In this document: positions 8,872 to 16,211 of the stretch, one piece after another
Position numbering within the stretch: the stretch's first letter is position 1
How the letters are laid out: each line of letters begins with the position of its first letter
DNA from: Melioribacter sp051488685
Lineage (GTDB): Bacteria > Bacteroidota > Ignavibacteria > Ignavibacteriales > Melioribacteraceae
Length of the DNA stretch: 64,000 nt
NCBI RefSeq assembly: GCF_051488685.1
Contig: NZ_JBPSEH010000001.1
Coordinates: 62,001-126,000 of the forward strand
Reading direction: 5' to 3'
Notes under the pieces: model-generated
The model's database searches: none
The model's input: only the letters and a program-made list of their open reading frames with translations
Told to the model about the DNA's origin: nothing
Made by a program: the position numbers and the translations under genes

Positions 8872-9195
8872 ATGGGTTGGATTTACATATTAATTGCCGC
8901 TTTGTTCGAAATAAGCTGGGTTGTTGGCTTAAAATACAGCAACGGACTTACTAATCTTAAAGCGAGCATTTTTACCATAATTACAATGCTACTTAGTTTT
9001 TATTTTCTTGCACTCGGTTCAAAAGAATTGCCGATAGGAACTGCTTATGCTGTATGGACAGGCGCTGGAGCAGTTGGTACAGTAATTTACGGCATGTTCT
9101 TCTTTAACGAATCGAAAGAATTTTTAAGAATATTTTTTATTATGATGATTATTCTTGGAATAATAGGCCTGAAATTAACTGACAAACAATTTTGA
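8872..9195 (+). CDS. Small multidrug resistance family exporter, Gdx/SugE type (probably guanidinium/H+ antiporter)
   Basis: 107 aa with four transmembrane helices; it works as an antiparallel dimer in the inner membrane. The essential glutamate is in ALFEISWVVGLKYS (Glu13). The WVVGLKYSNG motif and GTAYAVWTGAGAVGTVIYGM are the pattern of the SugE/Gdx branch, known for guanidinium export, rather than the EmrE branch. I looked upstream for a guanidine riboswitch and saw none; the intergenic region is only 43 bases. No Shine-Dalgarno sequence is obvious. Confidence 0.9.
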   Translation: MGWIYILIAALFEISWVVGLKYSNGLTNLKASIFTIITMLLSFYFLALGSKELPIGTAYAVWTGAGAVGTVIYGMFFFNESKEFLRIFFIMMIILGIIGLKLTDKQF

Positions 9196-9197
9196 CA

Positions 9198-9737
9198 ATG
9201 AGAAAATTATCGCACGAAGAAATTTCAAAAAACAGAAGCACACTCGATACGCTTCATAGAGTAAAAAAATTGCCCGTCTACGCTGTCCTTCACAATATCA
9301 GAAGTAGCTACAACGTAGGCTCGATATTGCGTACTTCGGACGGAGCCATGATAGAAAAATTGTATTTGTGTGGGTTCACTCCTGCACCTCCGAAAAAAGA
9401 AGTCCTCAAAACATCGCTTGGTGCTGAAGAGAGCGTAGCCTGGGAATATATTAAAGATACCAAAAGCATTATTAATGAGCTTAAATCTAAAGGCATTAAA
9501 ATTTGTGCACTGGAATTGACCGATAGCAGCAAACCGTATTATAATCTAACAAAAAATGATTTTCCGCTCTGCCTAGTAGTTGGGAATGAAATCAGCGGAG
9601 TAACCGACGATATACTCGAATTATGCGATATTTCAATTGAAATTCCTCAGTACGGAATAAAGCAGTCGTTGAATGTAGCGGTTGCTTATGGCATATCGAT
9701 TTTCGATTTAAGGAGGATTTACGATACAAATAATTAG
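9198..9737 (+). CDS. SpoU/TrmH-family RNA 2'-O-ribose methyltransferase
   Basis: 179 aa. The protein is a trefoil-knot methyltransferase using SAM. The three SpoU motifs are visible: NIRSSYNVGSILRTSDGA near residue 35, PLCLVVGNEISGVTDDIL near 125 and IPQYGIKQSLNVAVAYGI near 150. There is no N-terminal substrate-binding domain, as in the short TrmL/TrmH-like members, so the target RNA cannot be told. The ATG at 9198 is preferred to the in-frame TTG at 9192. It lies two bases after the SMR stop and converges with the AlbA_2 gene, overlapping it by four bases. Confidence 0.88.
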   Translation: MRKLSHEEISKNRSTLDTLHRVKKLPVYAVLHNIRSSYNVGSILRTSDGAMIEKLYLCGFTPAPPKKEVLKTSLGAEESVAWEYIKDTKSIINELKSKGIKICALELTDSSKPYYNLTKNDFPLCLVVGNEISGVTDDILELCDISIEIPQYGIKQSLNVAVAYGISIFDLRRIYDTNN

Positions 9738-10390
9738 CCCGCATATGTAAAATAGCTTTCCCCTCTGTCGTTAATATGAATCAGCAAAATATTTGCACGG
9801 ACAAGTTTAATTAAAGTACGCGACGCTCTACGTTCAGAGATATTCGCAATTTTACAAAGAGTTTTAACGGTTATCGTTTCATGCCTGTCAAGGTAATCAA
9901 AAACAATTTTTTCGTTTTTCCCAAGAGAATAATTTTTTAACGACACGCCTGCTGACTGTGTCTGTAACAACTTGATCATTTCTTTACTCGCCTGTACGCT
10001 TTTATCGTTAATCCTGACGTACACAATTGCGTTATTTAAATCAAGGTTGGGTTTATAATCCTGTAGTCTATGGGGTTTAAGTTTAGATTCTTTAATTTCC
10101 ACGACCATAATTTCTTTGTCATTAATTGGAATAACTGAGGTAGAATATTCGATAGGTGGTTCAATAAATTCACGTGCGGTTTTTTCAATTAACTCGAGAT
10201 CGGATTTTTCACTTTCGATGCCATAAATTTTTTTATCGTCGTCCACTCCAAATAAAAGATAGCCACCGCGCGTATTTGCAAAAGCCATCATTTCTTTGGC
10301 AATCTTTTCGTAGGAGGAGAAGCGCTGTTTGAATTCAACATATAAACTTTCACCTCCTTCTATTAATTCCAATATTTTTTTGCGGTTCAT
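9734..10390 (-). CDS. AlbA_2 (Schlafen-type) domain protein with C-terminal winged helix
   Basis: 218 aa. The N-terminal AlbA_2 domain is recognised by ESLYVEFKQRF, IAKEMMAFANTRGGYLLFGVDD and a later NNAIVYVRIND. The C-terminal 60 residues (EKIVFDYLDRHETITVKTLCKIANISERRASRTLIKLV) look like a winged helix DNA-binding domain. Such proteins are often annotated as putative transcriptional regulators or ATP-binding proteins; the biochemical role is unproven. Its ATG overlaps the stop of the preceding TPR lipoprotein gene, making it the last gene of the secA operon. Confidence 0.8.
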   Translation of the reverse strand: MNRKKILELIEGGESLYVEFKQRFSSYEKIAKEMMAFANTRGGYLLFGVDDDKKIYGIESEKSDLELIEKTAREFIEPPIEYSTSVIPINDKEIMVVEIKESKLKPHRLQDYKPNLDLNNAIVYVRINDKSVQASKEMIKLLQTQSAGVSLKNYSLGKNEKIVFDYLDRHETITVKTLCKIANISERRASRTLIKLVRANILLIHINDRGESYFTYAG

Positions 10391-12618
10391 TTCAAAAGCT
10401 TTTTCTTCACAGAATCGGCTTTTTCTTCGTGTTGAATTACTGGATGTTTTGTAGTATCCTGTTTAACGCCTTCGGATTTTTCCTCTTGAATTAATTCCCT
10501 TTTCATCATTTCTTTTTTCACATTAACTGAGTCAACCGTCTTTTCAGCATCATGTACTTCCCTCGTTTTTACGGTATCCTTAGATGCGTTTATCTTTTCG
10601 GCTTTTTCTTTCTCAAGTCGTTCCATTTCATCTTTGTATGTATTATACTTTGCAGCCACAGCTTTTCCATAAGGCGTCGAAAGGTAATCTTTGGAAGTCA
10701 ATATTTTATAGTAAAATGCAGCTGAATCGTTCTTCGCCTGTTCTTCGTAGATAAATCCGATGTAATAAATTGACTTTGGTGCATAGGGTGAACGGGGATG
10801 CTGAAGATAAATATTTTTAAATGCCGCAATTGCCTCGTTATAATTTTTCTGGTAATATTTTTCTTCAGCTTCAACATATAACTTTTCGACAGGATCATCA
10901 ACTTCTTTTATTTCAGTTGCATCTTCTATTAAACCGAGTTGCTTACCAGCCGCTGTATATAATTTATGTCGGGGATAATTATCATAAATTATTTTAAAAA
11001 GACTATCGGCTTTTTCTTTGTTCCCTTCGGCTTCGTAATATGTACCAAGCGCGTAAAGTGTATTAACCTTGAACTGACTTTCTGGATACTCTTCCAGAAC
11101 TTTGTTGAAATAAAACAATGCAGAGTCAACATTGTTCAGTTCTGAATAAAACAAATTTCCTTTTTCAAACAGATTCTCTGCTATTAAAGATTTAATCGAA
11201 TCGACACTAATTGAAGGTCGCGCGGGCTTTTTGACTTTTCCTTTTGCAATTAAGTCGATTAGCGACTGATTTTTTTCCGACATATCAGTAGTGTCGCTTA
11301 CGGTTGTATCTTTAACGGCAACGGTATCCTCTTGGGACTCGCCTTCTTTGCTCCTTCTCAAAGGGTTATTTGTTCGAGCAGTATTCCGTTCCATTTTTTG
11401 GCGGTTCTGTTCGAGGTATTGTTTGTATGCAATATCGTAATCGACCGAATCGCGTATGAACCGGTCAGGATTCACCATGTAAATATATTGCAGATTTAAG
11501 TCGTTAATTTGGTCGTTCAGTTTGAAATATTTATCCATTACTTTATTGTGCGATACTACCTCGGCTTTCAATTCCCTGTCAATTAAAGGAGAAGTAACCA
11601 CCTTATTATAATATTTGTAGGCACTATCAAAATCTCCTTTGTATAGTTCATAAATTTTTCCGATCATAATATCGGCAGAGACAGCAGAATTTTTCTTTTT
11701 GTATGTGGTATCGATATTCTTGTAAATCTCAAGAGCTTTATCAATTTCTTCTTTTTCATAATAAATATTACCCAGTTCCAGAATAATCCTATCTTCCTGT
11801 TCCTTGAATTTACCTTCGCCCAACAAATCATTAATCATTTCCTCGCTCTCTTCGACTTTGCCCAGGTCTCTTAAAAGTCGGGCGTATTCAATTCTACTTT
11901 CAAATTCGACGTCGAAGGAGGGAGAATATTCGAGAACTTTTGCAAAAGATTCGAGCGCTTTTTCTTTGTTGTCAAGGATAAGATGGATCTTACCAAGCTG
12001 ATAATAAATCAAAGCCACCGTTTCGTCGTCTTCGGCATTAGTAAGAAATGAATTACACTCGTCTACTGCATTTTCGTATTCTTCCCTGAATAGAAGAAAT
12101 GCAATTTTAGTTATCGAAGCTTTTTCAAATAACTCATAATCTTCGTCGACAAGAGCTGTCTTTTTTACTTCTTCGATGAGGTTGAGACCCTCTTCGAAAT
12201 TTCGAAGTTGCAGATGTGTTTTAGCCAGCCACAATTTATTTTCGAGGGCATATTCCGATTCCGGGATGGCAGACAATTCAATGAATTTACGTTGAGCTCT
12301 CGCATATTCCTGCTGATAATAAAATGCTTTGCCGGTAAGGAAAAGCGCATCGTCGAAATACGAAGATTCTGTATCGAACTGTAATATTTTAGAGCACTTT
12401 TCGATAACCCTCGTCAACTCTTTATCGAGTTGAGGTCGGACTTTTTCCATTCTAAAAATAAATGGATCTGTTTGTTCTTTAAGGATATCTTCTTCAGCGC
12501 GTTCGAAAATTGTTTTTGCATTATAGTAGGTGTTGAAATAAGTAGTAAAATTTTTCCAGAGGCTGCAGGAATAGAAAACGAATCCAATCGAAATAAAAAT
12601 AAAAGTTCTCTTGAACAT
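10387..12618 (-). CDS. Large TPR lipoprotein, PorW/SprE-like (T9SS or gliding accessory)
   Basis: About 743 aa. The signal has the lipobox FVFYSC. NTYYNAKTIFERAEEDIL follows directly, a pattern seen in SprE/PorW lipoproteins linked to type IX secretion. Many TPR units run from about residue 60 to 350 and again from 470 to 640, for example LIYYQLGKIHLILDNKEKAL and ALGTYYEAEGNKEKADSLF. A low-complexity linker lies between, and a charged Lys/Glu-rich tail closes the protein. The ATG at 12618 is preferred because an in-frame TTG at 12639 overlaps the P-II stop. The T9SS link fits the sorting domain on the cytochrome at 58.7-59.8 kb, but the assignment is by motif only. Confidence 0.75.
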   Translation of the reverse strand: MFKRTFIFISIGFVFYSCSLWKNFTTYFNTYYNAKTIFERAEEDILKEQTDPFIFRMEKVRPQLDKELTRVIEKCSKILQFDTESSYFDDALFLTGKAFYYQQEYARAQRKFIELSAIPESEYALENKLWLAKTHLQLRNFEEGLNLIEEVKKTALVDEDYELFEKASITKIAFLLFREEYENAVDECNSFLTNAEDDETVALIYYQLGKIHLILDNKEKALESFAKVLEYSPSFDVEFESRIEYARLLRDLGKVEESEEMINDLLGEGKFKEQEDRIILELGNIYYEKEEIDKALEIYKNIDTTYKKKNSAVSADIMIGKIYELYKGDFDSAYKYYNKVVTSPLIDRELKAEVVSHNKVMDKYFKLNDQINDLNLQYIYMVNPDRFIRDSVDYDIAYKQYLEQNRQKMERNTARTNNPLRRSKEGESQEDTVAVKDTTVSDTTDMSEKNQSLIDLIAKGKVKKPARPSISVDSIKSLIAENLFEKGNLFYSELNNVDSALFYFNKVLEEYPESQFKVNTLYALGTYYEAEGNKEKADSLFKIIYDNYPRHKLYTAAGKQLGLIEDATEIKEVDDPVEKLYVEAEEKYYQKNYNEAIAAFKNIYLQHPRSPYAPKSIYYIGFIYEEQAKNDSAAFYYKILTSKDYLSTPYGKAVAAKYNTYKDEMERLEKEKAEKINASKDTVKTREVHDAEKTVDSVNVKKEMMKRELIQEEKSEGVKQDTTKHPVIQHEEKADSVKKKLLK

Positions 12619-12635
12619 AAAATTACCGTTCAATT

Positions 12636-12974
12636 TCAAAGCGCTTCGGTGCCCGATTCGTCCGTACGTATACGGATTGCATCCGAGATATCAGAAATAA
12701 AAATCTTGCCGTCGCCCACCTGTCCAGTTTTTGCTGTATTCAGGATTGCATCGATGGCTTTCTCGAAAATTGATTCGTCGACTACGACTTCGAGTTTAAT
12801 TTTAGGAACGAATTCTATTTGATATTCACTACCTCTGTAAGTTTCTTTATGACCTTTCTGGCGTCCGTAGCCGCGCACTTCGGTAATGGTCATACCTCTA
12901 ACGCCGACTTCGAGTAGAGCCTCTTTGACTTCGTCGAGTTTAAAAGGACGAATTATGGCTTCTATTTTTTTCAT
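12636..12974 (-). CDS. glnB: P-II nitrogen regulatory protein
   Basis: 112 aa, the standard length. The trimeric signal protein senses 2-oxoglutarate and ATP/ADP and acts on GlnE, AmtB or other targets. The T-loop YRGSEYQIEF contains Tyr51, the uridylylation site, and the ATP-binding TGQVGDGKIFI segment is intact. Unusually, no amtB or glnA is beside it. It lies eight bases after secA and is followed by a TPR lipoprotein gene. A glnE homologue is encoded 3.2 kb away on the other strand, so an adenylylation cascade is possible in this organism. Confidence 0.95.
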   Translation of the reverse strand: MKKIEAIIRPFKLDEVKEALLEVGVRGMTITEVRGYGRQKGHKETYRGSEYQIEFVPKIKLEVVVDESIFEKAIDAILNTAKTGQVGDGKIFISDISDAIRIRTDESGTEAL

Positions 12975-12982
12975 AAAGTCCT

Positions 12983-15900
12983 CTAATTAGAAAATTTACC
13001 GTGGCAATTTTTGTATTTTTTTCCGCTGCCACAGGGACAGGGATCGTTTCTGCCGATTTTTTCTTCAACGCGTACGGGCTTTTTCTTTACCATGGTGGTT
13101 GCCTCTTCCATAGGCTTCGCCCTCAGACCAAGATTATCAGCGGAATCTTTTATTGTACTCATTCTGGAAGGCTGGTGTCTTCTGCTTTCTTGAACTTCAA
13201 CTGCTCTCTGAGGCCAGAATTTAAAGACAAAAGAAATAATTTCGTTTCTGATAGTATCGAGCAGCTGAACAAATAATTTGAATGCCTCGGCTTTATATTC
13301 AAGGAGTGGATCTTTTTGACCGTAAGCTCTCAAACCGATACCTTCTTTAAGGTCGTCCATGTCGCGTAGATGTTCTTTCCATTTTTCGTCGATAACGCTT
13401 AGAACGGCGTATCTTTCGAGGCGCGACATCAACTCTTCACCAAGCATTTCTTCTTTACGTCTGTAGAAGTCTTTTGCAGCTTCAAGAATTTTTTCTTTTA
13501 AACCATCTTTCCCAAGCTTTTCGATTGCATCTGGTTCGAATTTAATATCAACAAGAATTCTCTGGAATAATTCGTCATGAATAACATCAAAATTACCCTC
13601 ATCAAAATTTTCTTCAACTAAAGCATTGACATACTCTTCGAGGTATTCGATAATTTCACCTTTGAGGCGTTCGCCTTCGAGAGCCTGCTTACGTCTTGCG
13701 TAAATTACTTCGCGCTGTTGATTCATAACGTTGTCGAATTCGAGCAAACGTTTACGGATTGCGAAGTTGTTTTCTTCAACTTTTTTCTGAGCTCTTTCAA
13801 CCGAGCGACTTATCATTGGATGTTGAATCGCCTCGCCGTCTTCCATTCCAAGTCTTCCCATAATCGATGTTATTCTGTCGCCTCCAAAGAGTCTCATCAG
13901 ATCGTCTTCGAGTGATATGAAAAATTTTGACGTTCCGGGGTCGCCCTGCCTTCCGGCTCTACCCCGCAGCTGTCTGTCGATACGACGCGATTCATGACGT
14001 TCAGTGCCGAGTATATAAAGTCCTCCCAATTCCCTGACGCCTGCTCCGAGTTTAATGTCCGTGCCGCGTCCTGCCATATTGGTTGCAATTGTAACGGCGC
14101 CTGGCTGGCCAGCAAATGCTACGATTTCCGCTTCTCGCTGGTGCTGTTTTGCATTAAGTACATTATGAGGAATTCCCTGCCGTTTTAACATACGGCTCAG
14201 AGTTTCGGATACTTCAACGCTTGTAGTACCGACAAGTACAGGACGCCGCTGTTCGCGCAACTCTTTTATTTTTTCGATAACCGCATTGTATTTTTCTCTT
14301 TTCGTTCTGTAAATCGCATCATCCTCGTCTACTCTGATCACGGGCTTGTTTGTGGGAATAACAACAACTTCCAGTTTATAGATTTCATAGAATTCATTTT
14401 CTTCGGTTTCAGCAGTACCTGTCATACCAGCGAGCTTTTTGTACAATCTGAAATAGTTCTGCAGAGTTATGGTAGCAAGTGTTTGAGTGTCTCTTTCGAC
14501 CTTAACATTTTCTTTAGCTTCGATAGCCTGATGAAGACCGTCGGAATACCTTCTTCCTGGAAGGATACGACCGGTAAATTCGTCGACGATTGCAATCTTG
14601 CCATCTTCTGTAACGACATATTCAACATCTTTTTCGAAAAGAGTATAGGCTTTCAACAGTTGATTAATGGTATGTATTCTATCGGAACGTTCAGTAAATA
14701 ATGCGTAAAGTTCGTCCTTCTTTTTCAGTTTATCTTCGGCAGAAAGGTTCGGATCGTTTTCGATTTTGCTTATTTCGGTGCCCAGGTCGGGAATAATAAA
14801 AAATTCTTTCCCTTCATTGCTGCCTGCAGCCAATTCTTCGCGACCTTTTTCGGTAAGGTCAATTTGATTAAGTTTTTCATCGATAGCAAAATAGAGTTCT
14901 TCGTCAATTTCAGGCATTCTTTTGGCATTCTCTCTCAGGAATTCCAATTCGGTCTGCTGAAGTAACTTTTTATTTTCTGGTTCTGAGAGCAACTTCATCA
15001 ATGCCTTATTTTTCGGGAAGCCTCTGTAAGCTCTTAATAATAGAACACCTGCTTTTTCTCGATCTTTGGCATCTCCTGAAGCAAGTAAAGTTTCGGCTTC
15101 TTTTACAATCGATGCAACAAGATTAGCCTGCTTTCTAAACAGGCGCTCGACGCGTGGTTTCATTTCGTCGAATTTATGTTCAGCCTTTTCAACTGGTCCT
15201 GAAATTATTAGAGGTGTTCTGGCTTCGTCAATGAGTACAGAGTCGACCTCGTCGACAATTGCATAGTTGTGACCTCTCTGGACACAATGACTTTTGTCGA
15301 TTGCCATATTATCGCGCAGATAGTCAAATCCAAATTCGTTATTCGTGCCATAGGTTATATCGCAATTGTATTCTTTGATTCTCTCTTCGGGTGTCATATG
15401 ATTTAAAATACATCCGACCGTAAGACCGTGGAATTTGAATATTTCTCCCATCCATTGACTGTCGCGTTTAGCGAGATAGTCGTTTACCGTAACAAGATGA
15501 ACACCCCTACCAGTAAGCGCATTGAGATACAGAGGCAATGTAGCAACTAAAGTTTTTCCTTCACCTGTAGCCATTTCTGCAATTTTACCCTGATGCAGAA
15601 CAATGCCACCAATCAACTGGACATCGTATGGAATCATATCCCATGTAATTTTGGAACCAGCTACTTCCCACGATTTTCCTACCAGACGCCTGCATGTATC
15701 TTTTACAACTGCAAATGCCTGTGGCAATATTTCATTTAGAATTTCCTCGTATTTATCGTCGAGCTCTTTTTCCAGCTCTTCAATTTGATCATATACTTTG
15801 TGTTTTTCGCTTGCATCTTCAATATGGGCAAGTCTTTCTTTGAGCGTTTCAATTTGATTTCGGATTTCAGCAGTTTCCGATTGAATTTTTTCTTTAAATT

Positions 15901-16045
15901 CAGCGGTTTTTGCTCTAAGTTCGTCGTCCGTCAAATCTTTTAGTTTTTCGTATTCCTCATTGATTTTGTCGACTATTGGCCATAATTCTTTCAATGCTTT
16001 TGTATTCTTATCCCCAAAGATTTTTTTCAATAGCGTACTAATCAT
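12983..16045 (-). CDS. secA: Preprotein translocase ATPase SecA
   Basis: 1020 aa. This is the motor that drives proteins through SecYEG. Visible features are: Walker A in EMATGEGKTLVA near residue 160, DEVDSVLIDEARTPLI near 265, GMTGTAETE, the helicase motif NMAGRGTDI, HESRRIDRQLRGRAGRQGD, and the zinc-binding tail NDPCPCGSGKKYKNCHG at the C-terminus for SecB or ribosome binding. An insertion of about 100 residues after the DEAD region (near 300-410, rich in Glu/Lys) is typical of the Bacteroidota/Chlorobiota type. GGAG precedes the ATG at 16045 by six bases; a TTG one codon earlier is less likely. It heads a four-gene operon. Confidence 0.98.
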   Translation of the reverse strand: MISTLLKKIFGDKNTKALKELWPIVDKINEEYEKLKDLTDDELRAKTAEFKEKIQSETAEIRNQIETLKERLAHIEDASEKHKVYDQIEELEKELDDKYEEILNEILPQAFAVVKDTCRRLVGKSWEVAGSKITWDMIPYDVQLIGGIVLHQGKIAEMATGEGKTLVATLPLYLNALTGRGVHLVTVNDYLAKRDSQWMGEIFKFHGLTVGCILNHMTPEERIKEYNCDITYGTNNEFGFDYLRDNMAIDKSHCVQRGHNYAIVDEVDSVLIDEARTPLIISGPVEKAEHKFDEMKPRVERLFRKQANLVASIVKEAETLLASGDAKDREKAGVLLLRAYRGFPKNKALMKLLSEPENKKLLQQTELEFLRENAKRMPEIDEELYFAIDEKLNQIDLTEKGREELAAGSNEGKEFFIIPDLGTEISKIENDPNLSAEDKLKKKDELYALFTERSDRIHTINQLLKAYTLFEKDVEYVVTEDGKIAIVDEFTGRILPGRRYSDGLHQAIEAKENVKVERDTQTLATITLQNYFRLYKKLAGMTGTAETEENEFYEIYKLEVVVIPTNKPVIRVDEDDAIYRTKREKYNAVIEKIKELREQRRPVLVGTTSVEVSETLSRMLKRQGIPHNVLNAKQHQREAEIVAFAGQPGAVTIATNMAGRGTDIKLGAGVRELGGLYILGTERHESRRIDRQLRGRAGRQGDPGTSKFFISLEDDLMRLFGGDRITSIMGRLGMEDGEAIQHPMISRSVERAQKKVEENNFAIRKRLLEFDNVMNQQREVIYARRKQALEGERLKGEIIEYLEEYVNALVEENFDEGNFDVIHDELFQRILVDIKFEPDAIEKLGKDGLKEKILEAAKDFYRRKEEMLGEELMSRLERYAVLSVIDEKWKEHLRDMDDLKEGIGLRAYGQKDPLLEYKAEAFKLFVQLLDTIRNEIISFVFKFWPQRAVEVQESRRHQPSRMSTIKDSADNLGLRAKPMEEATTMVKKKPVRVEEKIGRNDPCPCGSGKKYKNCHGKFSN

Positions 16046-16182
16046 CAATCACTCCAGTTTTTCGAAGTTGAAAGTTAAATAATGAGGTTCTGAAATGCAA
16101 TTAATCACCTGATAACTCCACACTTATAAAGTCAACCAATCAGATAGTTCCACTCGATATAAAAATTGGAACAGAATATTCT

Positions 16183-16190
16183 TATTTTTG
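16183..16190 (+). promoter_or_regulatory. Candidate -7 element (TATTTTTG) for glnE
   Basis: TATTTTTG matches TAnnTTTG and lies 21 bases before the glnE ATG in the divergent secA/glnE region. A -33 TTG at the expected distance is not clear. Confidence 0.3.
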
Positions 16191-16211
16191 TTTTCAAACC
16201 TTTAGCCTAAT

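Noticed and set aside
8828..8872. Possible guanidine riboswitch before the SMR/Gdx gene
   Set aside because: The gap is only 43 bases with no recognised motif; too short for a known guanidine aptamer upstream of the start.
12430..12822. 130-codon open frame on the plus strand
   Set aside because: Antisense across the junction of glnB and the TPR lipoprotein gene, both coding on the other strand.
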